Positions 31,340 through 43,400 of a stretch of DNA of 64,000 nucleotides are shown one piece after another. Source of the stretch: Puccinia triticina (lineage: Eukaryota > Basidiomycota > Pucciniomycetes > Pucciniales > Pucciniaceae); the NCBI RefSeq assembly GCF_026914185.1, contig NC_070565.1, forward strand, positions 3,038,001 to 3,102,000. Reading direction: 5' to 3'. The translations under genes were made by a program, and so were the position numbers. The stretch's first letter is position 1. Every line of letters begins with the position of its first letter. Under the pieces are notes generated by a model that was not told the DNA's origin, ran no database searches, and saw only the letters and a list, made by a program, of their open reading frames with translations.

Positions 31340-34144
31340 TCAGGCATCGCCGAGCCTAGCGGCGCCGACAGCGAGACAGACATTGAGCGAGCTCTTAGTG
31401 TCGTTCTCGAACTGAGCGAGCCAAGCCTGGACGTCGAGCGCGTGTTCACGGTCGACCTTAGCCTGGTCAGTCTGAGCAGCGACGGACTCGAAACAGTTGC
31501 GGAACTTTTCGCGCAGCTCGAAGCCGGTGAGGCGGACGACCTTGCGGGTCTCCTTGCCCATCCGGTCTAGCTCGTAGTCCAGCCATCGCACCTCGCGCGG
31601 CTCCCGATGGTCCTCGGCTCGGCCTAAGGGGCCAGCAGGAGACGACGAACTGACTAGCTCGTTTAGCTCCCGTTCGAGCTTCTTGCCGATGTTTCGCGGG
31701 ATCGCGCGCGGGATATCCATGATCAAATAGACCCCGAACCCGACAGCTGTATGTACAAAACCAAAATCGGTCTCCTCGTTTGTATTGTTCAAAGATGAGA
31801 GGGCAGGGGGGGCTTACAGAGAATAGCGACAGCGGTACCGGTCCATTTCCTGAACCCTTTAGTGCCAGCGAGTTCAGAGAGTTTGACGAGGGCGTCGACG
31901 ACGGCGCGGCCACCCGAAACGCCAGTTCCGAAGAGGGTAAGGGTGCCGAAGCCGAGCGAGCCGACGAGCCCGGTGGTCGCGCCACTACTGGTACTGCTGA
32001 GATACTTCTCGATGGATTTGGGAGAGGAGGAGGATTTAAACCAATTCAGTCGGTCGAAATCGACCAGGTCGGCCATCGTCGCTATGCCTAAGGAGCTGGC
32101 ACAGTGGCCGAACGAGCCCCGTTGGCTCGGTCCGCTCGTCAACGGGAACTTGCGCGGCTTCGAGAACATTGCTTGTGGGTTGAAGCGCCGCTCCACTGAG
32201 CTGCCCTCCGTCTGGCTGTCTTCTTCCAGCAAGTTCTTGGTCACCGAGTTCTCCTGGATGGCTTGCACGGCATCTGAGGTCGACTTTCGAGCCACATTTT
32301 CCGCCAGCTTGACGCTCTCCTCTAAAGAGCTGATCAGCACCTTCCGCACCTCTTCCGCGTATTGGAAGATCGACAGCAAGCCATCGTAGACTGGGAAGTA
32401 CGACTCCGAAGAGGTTGACTCGGTCGTCGGGATGGGCTGAGCTGGTTTGCCGTCCCGGATGTTCTTGAGGGCACTAGCGAGGATCTTTCGGCTGTTTTTG
32501 TACACGAGCGAGACCGTGTTCTCTTCGATCTGACCAATAGTCTCATCTACCACATGGGAGTTCGCAGACAGTTGGTTGAAGCGAGGCAAGACCTTATCCA
32601 ATTTAGCCTGGGCTTCATCGTAAAAGTTCTTGGCAGCCTCCATGTTCGTCGCGGTGATCGTTTGGAGATCTTGCAAGAGGTTGCGGGTATAAGTCTGCGC
32701 AGGTTGGAGCTTGGAGATCGACCGACGGAGGAAGACGAAGGAGGATAGCGAGCGTTGTAAGTGGTCGAATGGCTCGACCTCAGTCGAGATCTCTTGGTCA
32801 TTGGGTGATGATGCTTTTGATTGGGCATTCACGATGGCTTCTTGCGAGTCCACGAAATGCACCAGTTCAGTTCGTTCCTGCCAGGTAGCCGGACTCAGCT
32901 TGCGAAGCTGTTCCCTGATCCTTCGTTCGGCCTTCACTTTGTCGCGAATCCCTCCCCACTTGTTGACGACGACGAAGACGTAGGCCTTCTCCTGACTAGC
33001 TGCCCACAAGAACTCTTGGGCGGAGAGCGTGAACTGGTTCTCAGCACTGACAACAAACACCACCACATCGATTGTGGACTGTTTCGAGAACAGCTCCATC
33101 GTTGACAGTGTGTCGCGATTCAAGCCGGGTGAATCAATAAAGGAGACTGAGACATCCCCCTGTCGTAATAAAGAGATTGCGTTGGTGGCATTCAAGCCTT
33201 GTTCAGCCTTGGCTCCTTTTCGGTTGTCGGGACCAGAAATGTAAACCTGGATGAGAAAGTGAATTGGTTAGTCTTGAGATAGAGAGACGAGAGAAGGTGG
33301 GTGTGCAAACTTTAAGGAGCTGATAAGGACTAGAAACATTCTCGTCATCGCCGCTGTCCTCGCTATCCTCATGTCCAGCGTTGACAAGCTCGGAGAGCTT
33401 GTCGATAGGGAAGGTCACATAGCTCTTTGGGTTCTCGATATCATAAACCGAGCCATGGGGGATGGCGTGGATCTGCTCGAGGGGCGAGTTGATGTGCGAC
33501 TTATCGAGGATCTCGCACATGACCTCGGTGCAGGGCTGCTGGTCGGTTGGGGCGACTTCGCGGGCAAGGAGTGCGTTGACGAAGGTGGACTTGCCGGCGT
33601 TGAGGTCACCGGTGACGAGGATTCGTGAGTTGCGGTCATGCACCCTGGTTCGCAGGTCGGCCAGATGAGCTTGGACAGACTGGAGACGAGAGCAGAGCAT
33701 GGAGGAGGCCAATGACTGATGGTTGGTCAGCATGGAGGAATCGATTTCCTTGAAGCCTCCGGCGCCGCCACCCGAGGTTCGACGGTGGGGGATGGAGAGG
33801 TTGTCCAAGCAGAGAATGCTGAGTGCATTTGGATGGACGGTGGATGAGGGAGGCTTGTTGTCAAGGCTCTGGGGAGCTGATGATTCGCTGGTGGTGGTGG
33901 TGGTTGACTGGTTGAGTAGCTGAGGGTGTACGAGGGACCAGTGGAGTTGAGCGAATTGGTTCAACCGTTCGATAAGCTGGTCGGATTGGTCGATGACCGT
34001 GATAAGCGTGTCACGATCGTTGAGGAAGTTCTTGGTCTCGAGCAGCACTCTGAGCTGTTCTTGTTCGGCCTCCGAGCTGACTGATGAGACTGACTGGGTC
34101 TTCGCCCGGTGGTTGTTCTTCGTTGGTGGTTTGAGGGTGTTCAT
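31340..34144 (-). CDS. FZO1: Mitofusin, mitochondrial outer-membrane fusion GTPase
   Basis: Three exons, 34144-33311, 33246-31818 and 31746-31340, joined in phase to give 889 residues, close to yeast Fzo1. The dynamin-type GTPase shows the P-loop GDLNAGKS (about 179-186), the switch DSPG (about 316-319) and the base-recognition NKWG (about 373-376). Hydrophobic segments at about 702-720 and 747-768 fit the two membrane spans that place both ends in the cytosol, and heptad-rich regions lie before and after them. The protein tethers and fuses outer mitochondrial membranes. Upstream in-frame ATG codons exist at 34285, but MNTLKPPTKN after a stretch without homology is the better start. An SCP2 gene lies 628 bases upstream on the same strand. 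Confidence 0.93.
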
Positions 34145-34771
34145 GGTTGGTTCTTGTTGACCGTTCCCGCCCTCGCCCGGCGGAAAGTGACAGCTGATTA
34201 TCAGGCAGGCAGTAAGTGGTTTCTGACTGCGGTCTACCTGTTTTAGCCATGTGCCCTTTTCCTCAAAAGCACCGAGGCGGATCAAACCCGGCGGATCCTT
34301 CCTTGTCCAGACAGCTCGTCCTTGTTTTAGATCACACCGCCTCCCGATCAGTGCATCGCCTGGTCAACTCTCGCCAGTCGATAAAACAAAAGATCCACCA
34401 CGCTGAGACTCGCCAGGATCCCATCCTCCAGTACATAGGCAAAATCTTGCAAATTAGAGTATTTTACCCGTCGCAGTGGTTCACCTCAGGTTGGGATGCA
34501 TGCAGAACTTTGACTTGACAACATACTAGAACAAATTATAGTACTCCAACCAGGAATACAACCCCTGACTTGCATACTTGGAATTGGGCACAACAACTAT
34601 TCTAACTAAAGCGTAACTGTACATGGATCTAGCTTGCAAAATGAAAAAGGAAGAGGATAAATAAAACCGAAAAGCTTAAGAATAAGACGGTTGAATAGTT
34701 GGTTCTAGCAATAATGAAGAGAGAAGCAAAACAGATGTAAGATAAGTTATCGGCTCCAGGGGAGTATCGTG
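34145..34771. other. FZO1 upstream / SCP2 downstream region
   Basis: No gene. Presumably carries the FZO1 promoter and the SCP2 3' end. AT-rich around 34430-34740. Confidence 0.5.
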
Positions 34772-35577
34772 TTACAGTTTTGCCTGCGCGGATTTCAGCA
34801 AGACGTCCAACTTAGTAGCCAACATGATGTTCCCCTTGACCTTCAACTGGCCCCTATAAATAATACATAGTCGGTCGAAACGAAAAAAGTGCCGCGAGTC
34901 AAAACCCCCTGGGAGGAAACACGAGCGCAGAAAGGGATACAAAGAAGACTGACCCCATAAACGCTTTTTGGCCGTTCAGCTTCCCATCGGCTAATGCCTG
35001 GAACGTCTCGTCGGAGAGATTGATCGTCACGTCGGCCTTCGGCTTGGCAGGGCCTTGGTACACCTTTCCTTCCTATGTTCCCCCCCACAGCGAGCAATAT
35101 TCATGAGCACTCTGAGGGCGAAGCTTGCCAGCCTGGATGCTTACTTTCTTGAAGTCGATCGTCCATGTGCCTTCCTTGCCCTCCGCACTCTTCACATTCA
35201 TCTGGAAAATCCCGTTGATCGCTTTCATCTGCTTCTTCTTCTCCGCTTCAGTCATCTTCCATCGCAAGAAAATATCAGTTAATCGGAGTGCTGGGTCTTT
35301 TTTCTTTTTTTCGTCCGTTCGAGTTCCGTTTTGTGTGTGTAAAAGTGTGGGATGAGGAGGGCAGAGCGTACCTTGGAGATCCCAAGGGAGACCGCCTCGA
35401 TGATCGCCGAGCTCTTGACGCCGTCGATTGATCTATTATCCCAATACCAGCCATCACCAAATCAACCATCCCACAAAAAAAGAAGAATCTGATGAGATTT
35501 GGCTCGAAAAGATACGGTACACCCGAGAACTAGATGGCGAGTGGGAGTGGTCTGACTGACAGTTTGCCTGAGGACAT
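34772..35577 (-). CDS. SCP2 (sterol carrier) domain protein with peroxisomal signal
   Basis: Five exons (35577-35561, 35432-35372, 35255-35145, 35072-34954, 34853-34772) encode 129 residues, the length of a stand-alone SCP2 domain. Visible family features are the helix [11 protein letters not shown], the strand TWTIDFKK, the motif [13 protein letters not shown], and the C-terminal [15 protein letters not shown]. The protein ends AKL, a functional variant of the peroxisomal PTS1 signal, so a peroxisomal lipid-transfer or fatty-acyl-binding role is expected. The first exon is only 17 bases (MSSGK plus part of a codon). All introns are GT-AG and in phase. Confidence 0.9.
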
Positions 35578-35958
35578 GATGATTGTATCGAGTGAGCACT
35601 GGTTGTCTTGATTGTCGGGGTTTTTTTCAGGAAAGGTGGACTGGAGAGAAGAGGGCTCGCGCCGCGAAAGCTGCTCGGATTTAAATGGTGGCAGTAAATT
35701 AGGAGCTGCGGATTGAACCCCGAGTGACGTCACAGATAGGAAACTTGGACTGCGCACCTGCCCAATATGTTGTCTTCGCTCTCCTCGATCTCCAGAGGCA
35801 CTCTGACAGGCTTTCGAGCTGACAGGAGCTGGCCTTGACAAACTTTGACGAACTTGATCAACTTCATGTTGAGGGGTATGGGCGAACTCAGCCGAGTCCC
35901 TCACGCCTTGTACCCGCGGGCCGCCGGGAGGGTGGGATTTCGGTCAAAAGTTTCACTC
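35578..35958. other. SCP2 upstream region
   Basis: Promoter side of the SCP2 gene, ending at the Copia insertion. A minus-strand frame (35530-35904) is an extension through the 5' region and is not called. Confidence 0.45.
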
Positions 35959-36109
35959 AAAAGTGTTGTAGTCTGGATACGTAATCCGTCATTACGTCCC
36001 ATCCTACAGTGGTCGACGGTAGTCATTATGTCATGACCGACCGTAGACATGGGACATTCCCATGTTACTCGACTCGACAGCTAGTTGTATTTACATAAAC
36101 TCATGTATA

Positions 36110-36281
36110 CAGTCAAACCCTTGAAACTGCCTTGATGGACAGAATTTGCTATGCGGTTTGGCAGGTTATGTGGTTACAAGAGTTAGCTGCAGGCCAAAAT
36201 TAAATTTTGGTGGACCCAAATCAGTATGTGGTTTGGGAGGTTATGCCCTTATACAAGTATGCGGTTTCACAGGTTTGACTG
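36110..36281. mobile_element. 172 bp Tc1/mariner-type MITE
   Basis: Ends CAGTCAAACC...GGTTTGACTG with TA on both sides. The exact empty site survives in the sister LTR. Confidence 0.85.
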
Positions 36282-36285
36282 TATA

Positions 36286-38072
36286 CACCACGGGTGCACT
36301 AAAAGTTTCCGAGGTGGTCTTGAGAACCAAAATGGTTGGATAGTGGTTTTTGGGACCAAATTGGTCTGAATCTGGTTTGGGAACCCATTTGGTTACCAAT
36401 TTGGTTCCCAAAACCATTTTGTGAGAGAATGACCAGCATCCTCTAAGAGATTTGGTTTTCAGAACCAATCTCACAACTTTTTCCCGAATGTTGTGGGATT
36501 GGTTCTGAAAACCAAAATGGTTGGTGTAAAGGATATCAAAACCAAAAACGTTGGCAGAGCGGTTCCCAAAACCAAATGGAAGTTCCCGGAAATATTTCTT
36601 GGAACTGTCCTGGCAGGCAGTTCTGAAAACTCTATTGTGGCATGCCGAGGACTGCGGGCTGCGCAGCCATTTATACCATTTGATATATATTTGAAATATC
36701 CCCAGTTGCTTTCTCCGACCGGAGACTTGGAAATATTCCCCCAGTTGCCTCCACAACTCGCCCATCATTGATCCCCTCTGGAACAAGGCCCTCCGCCGCT
36801 GGAAACTCCTCTCCTCCGTTGTCGGCCATTGCCCCTTCGCCTCACCTCCATCACCTCCCTCCACAACCCCTCGCATCCCAAACCCCGCTCGACCATTTCA
36901 TCCCCCAACCTGCTCCACGACCGGTTCTATGTGCTGCCCGACCGGGCCCGGAACGTGGGCCGGTACATCCAGGTGCGCCGTCTCCTTCTACCCCCTACCC
37001 CAGAGACTGATGACTGACAGATGTGTGGGGAGATCACAGGAGATGGTGGACCTTCTCGTCGCCAACAACCTGCGGATGCGCGAGGGCGTAAGACGCCCTG
37101 GGCACCGAGCTCCACACCGCTCTGTTCCCCATCCTGCTCAAACACCACAAGTCCATTGTTGCCCATTGCTTCGAGCACAAGCGCGCCAAGCCGCAGAGCC
37201 CGTTCAGCCACTTCATCGGGCAGGCCATCTCAATGCTGCGCCTCTTCTTCAAGCGCATCGTCAAGCCCCTCGCCGAGGGTGTTGCCGCCCTGCTCATTGA
37301 CTTCACCAGATACACCAACACGGCTGCCTTGGTTCCAACTTCGGCCCCATCGCCCCCCGCATCAAGTACAAGATGCCCAGCTCGCTGAGGTCATCGTCAC
37401 CTAAGAAAGAATCCACTCTCACTAACTGTTGCTCTTTATCTCCTCCTGATCATTTTGTTTTTTAAGTTTTTATTGCTTGTAGTTCCATGACCTCTTTTCT
37501 TATCTTCCCTGGGACCAGGTTGTAATGAAGGATTCTCCTAACTTTTTGATTGCCAAATTTTGCTGTACAGAAATTGGTGCGCGCAAATGTTTCCTGGAAC
37601 CAATGATAGCCCGGGAATGTTTTTGGCAACCAAAATGTGGTTATTGAAACCATTTGGCTCACCAATGTTGGTTATCCACACATATTGGCCAACCAAAATG
37701 GTTTCAGGAACCATTTGGCTGACCAATCTTGATTTTTCAAACCAAATTGTCAACCAAAATGGTTTCTACAACCTTTTGGTCAACCAATTTGGGTTTTCAA
37801 AACTGTTTGGCCCACCAAATTGGTTTTCAACACTTATCAGCCAACCAAATTGCTTTTGAAAACCATTTGAAGTGGTTTTAAGAATATTTCTTCAACCAGA
37901 ATGGTTTTTCAGATATATTCAGAACCACCTGAGGCGGTTCCAAGAATATATTAAAAATATCTGAAAATGGTTAGTCCGACTCGTTCCTCAGGACGTCCAG
38001 GACTGAGTTTATTGGAAATATTTTGAAAACCATTCAAATTGGGTTTCAAAATTTTTTTTTGCACCCGTGGTG
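36286..38072. mobile_element. 1.79 kb TA-inserting element carrying a host-gene fragment
   Basis: Perfect 13 bp terminal inverted repeat CACCACGGGTGCA / TGCACCCGTGGTG with TA target duplication, again confirmed by the empty site in the 3' LTR. Both flanks of its interior (36300-36600 and 37550-38050) are arrays of ACCAAATTGGTT-like facing units. The centre (36770-37410) is GC-rich and derived from a gene. No transposase is present, so it is non-autonomous. Confidence 0.85.
36770..37410 (+). pseudogene. Captured host-gene fragment inside the TIR element
   Basis: GC-rich, protein-like sequence with a surviving intron: the first exon ends ARNVGRYIQ, a GT-AG intron (about 36975-37036) follows, and the next exon starts EMVDLLVANNLRMREG. 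After a one-base shift the frame continues as LGTELHTALFPILLKHH and FFKRIVKPLAEGVAALLID, and after another shift as NFGPIAPRIKYKMPSS. I do not recognise the parent gene. Retention of an intron indicates capture at the DNA level. Confidence 0.6.
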
Positions 38073-38165
38073 TAAATACAACTATGTTTTGTTTTCTTGT
38101 GTATTCTCATTCATTCCATTCTGTCTATTCAATTGTATATACATTTTCTCACTGTCAGGCTCCAA

Positions 38166-38177
38166 TGGGTTATGAGC
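38166..38177 (+). other. Copia primer-binding site, initiator tRNA(Met) internal type
   Basis: TGGGTTATGAGC just after the LTR is complementary to the anticodon stem-loop of initiator tRNA(Met). The TRIM at 13.1 kb has the same kind of site. Confidence 0.75.
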
Positions 38178-38452
38178 ACTTTCTCGTCTTAGGAAAGAAA
38201 TACATAGTTTTACAACGGAGTTCTGATTATACAAACAGATTATAAAGTTCCTCTTCTACGGTCTCTCTTCTCTACGGATTTTCTACGGTTTTTTCTCTCA
38301 TACGGATTCTACCGTTTTTTTTTCTACTACGGATATCTTCTCTACAGATTCTTAGCATCTACGGCGGTCTACAGACTTTCTATAGTTTTTCATTATAAGC
38401 ATAAAAAACCCGGACAAATCACATATTCTCAAACTATACACACCTTTCACAA

Positions 38453-40457
38453 ATGGCCCCTGTCAACCGCTCACCAAGCTCCATTGCCACCAGGTCCTCC
38501 GGTTTGGGACCTAACACAGGATCTAGCAGCAATGCTGCCGGAAAAGCGCAGCAAGGAGTCCCACAGGGTCCAAAGACAAACGGGAGACGGTCCGAGCGAG
38601 TCAAGACACTGCACCCCATATCAGCTTGACATCCCGGATTCCACCTGCGCCCGTTGCAGCCCCATTGGACAAGGAGGAGCCCGCTCCGGACTTTTTATAC
38701 GCGATGGACAATTGACATAGGGAACCCATCACAAAGAATGCCTATCTTTGATTTCTGGAAAGCTGTTGGCTCATGTCAAGTGGAATCAACTACCGTGATT
38801 GGCTCAAGGATGTACAGGATATGGCCGACTTCAACCTAGAGTGCAAGGAGTACTATTTCAAAGACTACTCATGCCATCAAGTGGATAAGATTGCCCGGGT
38901 GATTCTACTAATCTCCCTATCCCTAGAAATCAAAGCCAAGGTTGATGGTTTTGACAGCAGCTTTGAAATCATGAACGCTATACAACGTCAATTCATCACG
39001 TTCAGCCGGGCAGACCAGATGAATTGATGGGATGATCTGGAATCTATCACTTGCGACCTATTGACACCTGCAACTTCTGTCACAGCGACTTATCAACGGC
39101 TATTTTTAGACTTTACCGAATCTGGCGCAGTCCTAACCAAAGACTTCCTTTTTGGTGTACTTCTACAAAGTTTGCTTGGTCATAACACCCCACTCCGACA
39201 AGAATTTGACTATTGTGTAGATCAAGAATTAGCTGCACGTTGCCAGATCCCACTCCTCTTTGTGGAAATGATTGACATTCTCAACAACTGTCAGGAGAAG
39301 TGTTGATGTTAGTGCTTCATCCCTCTAGTACTCCAAAGCTTGACCTCATACTCCAAAGCTTGGTCCTCATACTTCAAATCTTGTTCCTTCAAAATGACAT
39401 CATTTCGATCGAACCTTTGCTATGACTCTTGAGTCGCTCCCGCAAGAACTCCGCTCAATCCTCTCCACCTTTGAATCCCTCATATATAAACTCGTCGCTT
39501 GTTCACACCTTCGACTTTTTCCTTTGAGGAACCTGCAACATCATTTGTTGCCTTATAGCTTTTATTCCATTCATCACTTCATCACAATATCAGCTGTTCC
39601 TCCATTATTGATATCATCATACTTCGATCTCCTTTTCTTATTTGCTCCGCTCTCAATCTTCAGAAGATCCTTTTCCATCGACTTCCTCCAGTATTCTATT
39701 CGCGAAGTCTCTTTCCCTTCCTATCGACAAGCCGCCGACCATCAAGATGATCCGCCTCAAGTAGCTCAATAGACCAGTATGTGTATCTCAGAAGAACTTT
39801 CTCGACTGACCGACATTGACATTCGCTCTTTTCAGTTCTGCTTCTTTCCTACTTTGTATCCTGTATTTTCCTTTCTTCTCCTTGTCCACCGACCTCTTGT
39901 TGTCTCTTGCCTTTAGGTACTTTTATTTTTCTTTTGTGTATTTCTCGCTATCATCATAAACTTACTCAAAATACAACTTTAGTTTGTCACTTCACAAGAA
40001 GATCAAAGGTTGGGATGCCGCCCAACAACAACAGATCACACCAACCACTTTCTCAGCCAAGGCACCAGCCCAAACCCTTCAAAGCACCTCTATCGAGAGT
40101 CATACCAACAATGTATACACCATGGCCGGTAGACCAGCTAATTTTAGGATGCCAGCCCCTTGACTCTGCTACAGGTGTGCCTCCAGCGAGCATCTTATTG
40201 GCGCCTGTCCAGTACCGGCTGCACCGAATCAACAGCCCAACGACACCCGTGGCCAACACTTTCCGCCTCCTCAATACACAGCGTACTACCCAATTCTTGC
40301 ACCTCCAGTTCCTACTGCCGGTTTCCATCAGTTACCAGCAAAACTGGCGCCGTCTACCGGGACCAATCTCCGACCGGCCGACATTTACCGTCCAGTCTAC
40401 CCAAAGGATACCAGATCAGGTTCTATTTAATGTCCTGCGGCGCAGGAGGCTGAAGTT
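38453..40457 (+). pseudogene. Copia gag remnant
   Basis: Capsid-like sequence (38773-39306) with an in-frame TGA at 39025 is interrupted by a solo LTR (39301-39996) and resumes in another frame (KIKGWDAAQQQQ). A zinc knuckle CYRC-ASSEH-LIGAC of the CX2CX4HX4C type sits at 40167-40208, preceded by an in-frame TGA (40161). A TAA interrupts the frame near 40430. The first ATG of the element (38453) opens only a short frame. Confidence 0.75.
39301..39996. mobile_element. 696 bp solo LTR inserted in the Copia gag
   Basis: TGTTGATGTT...CACTTCACA, flanked by a perfect 5 bp duplication AGAAG (39296-39300, 39997-40001). The gag reading frame is continuous if the insert and one AGAAG are ignored. It contains a TATATAAA motif near 39482 and no protein, so it is an LTR left after recombination of a different LTR retrotransposon. 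Confidence 0.85.
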
Positions 40458-43400
40458 TTGGTTCCCACCAAACAACCGTTGGCACAGAACATGGAGTTAG
40501 ACGGTATTGACGGACAACCAATGTTTAGTGAACTCAATTTCTCCGCTGTGTCCCCCTCCGCGTGCGCTGCTTCCCCTGCCCTCTTTGATACTGGGGCTAC
40601 ACATCACCTCACTGGTGATATATTAGCCCTGTTGAATCTTAAAACGCTGAATCCACCCATTCCCCTTTGTGTTGCAACTAACGGACCTGCCCGTTTTATT
40701 ACAGCAAAGGGAACGCTCACTTTTCCTGGGGCAAACTCAACGCTTACGGTCATCAATGATGTCCTGTACTGCCCACACGCTGCCCACACTCTGATTTCAC
40801 CGGCAGCTCTTTGCTTGGTGGGTTTCTCCTTTTCTTTCAACTCCGACACATTTCATATCTCTCACGGCAATCACTTCTGGACCAGTTTGGCCTTGAACCC
40901 AGCTAACCGCAAATGGGAACTACCGGCCCCTCTTTGACCGGAACGACCTCCCCTGTCCCCCAAAGTTTTTTCCGTTTTACCCAATCCACCAATATCTGTG
41001 TAATCCTCTTCCCCAAACACCTCTGTCCTTACCGCCCCCCCCCTACAATTGTTCTTTGAGCTCCCCCCATCCTTTGTCCATAGTCTCCCACGCTGTGTCT
41101 GCACCCCTTCCTGGTCCTGTCCCCCATATACTTGCAACAAACAAACACACTGTCCCACCCCCTCCTATTGTGTCTGTCTTGGCTACTCAGGATGCACAAG
41201 AAGCTGTCCCATTTGAATTTTCCGTGCCTGTGGCTACCTCTCGGCTGTTCGAGTTGCCAAAACTCACTGCTGATGAAGCCCTTCTGCTTCACGTGCACGG
41301 CAGATTTGGACATGCGAGCCTTCGGACCATCAGACGCATGATGACCCACGGTGTTGCACTTGGGTTACCAAAATCTTTGCCAAAAGGGGACATACAATGT
41401 CCTGCATGAATGACATTGAAAAGTGTAAACAAAAACACACTTACTTCTGACCGTCGCGATTTTCGGCCCATGGACGCCTGGAATGTCAATCAGGTCGGTC
41501 CGTTTGAAGTACCCGCTGTGGGAGGGGGCACCTATGTTCTTACCATTCGCGACATTGGATCCGGTTATGCAGAGGTTAAGGTATTGGTTAAAAAGAGTGA
41601 GGTGACCAAAGTCCTGCAAGATACTATCCTGCAACTGGAGCGACGAACTGGCCGACCTCTTAAAATTTTGCGGTCGGATAATGGGGGCGAGTTCAACAGC
41701 AAAGCCCTAGGAGATTTTTTATCAGCCAAAGGAATCACTGCCAAACGTTCCGTAGCTTATCATCACTACCAAAACGGCACGATCGAACGTTTTAATTGTA
41801 CTCTGCAAGACATGGGCCGGACTATTCTTCTCGACAGTACTCTTCCCAAAGAGTTTTGGGGACTTGCATTTGTATGGGCTTGCTACACCCTGAATAGGAT
41901 ACTGAACGCGGCGAGCAGCAATATTACACCCTTTGAGAAACTCTTCGGCATCCAACTTAAACTTGACCGCCTGCGTCCGTTTGGTTCGATGGCTTTTGTG
42001 CATGTTCAAGCCAAAAAACGTTGGAAGTTAGATGTCAGAGCTTTACGAGGCTATGCGGTATTTTATCTCCCTGAGTCGAAAGGGTGGGGTTTCTGGATCC
42101 CTGACCTTGGATCGTACTGCCAATCGGCCATCGCCACTTTCCCAAATTTCCCGAGCAGTGTACATATGTCTTTGGAATTCTCGCTGGTCGACGTTCACTC
42201 CCTCCAGCTTGGAAATTTTGCGGACAAAGAACTCGTCCAGTCACAAGATGACATGGTGGATGCCATTTGCGCTCTCATCCCTGAAATTTTCGACGCATCA
42301 GTGCCCACCACGTACAAACAAGCCTTGAAAGACATGGACTCCTCTAAATGGCTTGAAGCAATCAATGGAGAAGTCTCCAACCTGGATAGGCTCGAAGTTT
42401 GGACCCTAAAACCTGTACCTTCTGGTGTTAAAGTTTTGCGCGCGAAATGGGTTTTTGTGCGGAAGGTATTGGCTACAGGGACGGTAACGCGCTTCAAGGC
42501 CAGGTATGTGGCGAAAGGTTTCGCTCAAATAGAGGGAGAACACTTCAATGGGACTTTCGCGCCGACGGCAACTTTTGTATCTATGTGGCTCATACTTTTG
42601 ATTGCTGCCATGGAAAATTGGCCCGTCCACACCTTCGACTTCGTGGCAGCCTATCTAAACTCTCCGATCAATGAGGAGGTATGGGTGGCTGCTCCTGAAG
42701 GCCTCAATGCTCCTGCGGGGACTGCGTGTCTCTTACACAAGGCGCTGTACGGGACAAGACAGGCCGCTCGTTGCTGGTGGCAACACCTGTCCTCCACTCT
42801 TAGCCGTTTAGGCTACAAGAGCTCCCAGTTTGATAGCAGCATCTACGTGCTGAGCAGGGTTGATGGACCGTCAGTAATTTGGATCCATGTTGACAACGGG
42901 ATTGTGACCGGTTCCTCCAACACAATACTTTGAGAACTTGAACGCGCACTCTCCAACTGTCTCAAGATTAAATGGACCTTGTCATTGTCCGACATTGTAG
43001 GGCTAAAAGTTACACAAGGACCTGATAATTTTGCGTTGTCTCAGCCAAAATTAATTTCCAAACTGCTCTCTATGCATTGGGATGGAGTTAGTCATGCAAA
43101 GACACCATTGCCTACCAGGAATCTGCCTTTATCATGCACGGACGGCACTGGAACAGAACCGGGAAAATATCTCTTGATTGTAGATTTTCTCAGCTACTTG
43201 TCAGCGGGGTCTAGGCCTGACATCACGTTTGGCGTGAATTTTCTGTCGCGATTCTCAAAGTGTCCCGGGAACAAACACTGGAAATGCCTCCGTCACTTGG
43301 TGAACTACGTGGCAGCTACTCAGGATCAAACTCTACATCTCTGACCCAACTTAAACAGTCCGCGTCTGGCATGCTTTGCGGATGCAAACTGGGGGGGTGA

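Larger units (their letters stand above)
35964..38164 (+). repeat. Copia 5' LTR, split by two TA-inserting elements
   Basis: Original LTR parts are 35964-36109 and 38073-38164. The break lies in a TATATA tract that is intact in the 3' LTR (CATGTATATAAATAC). Confidence 0.9.

Noticed and set aside
36768..37404. Functional gene within the TIR element
   Set aside because: At least two frame shifts and no continuous frame.
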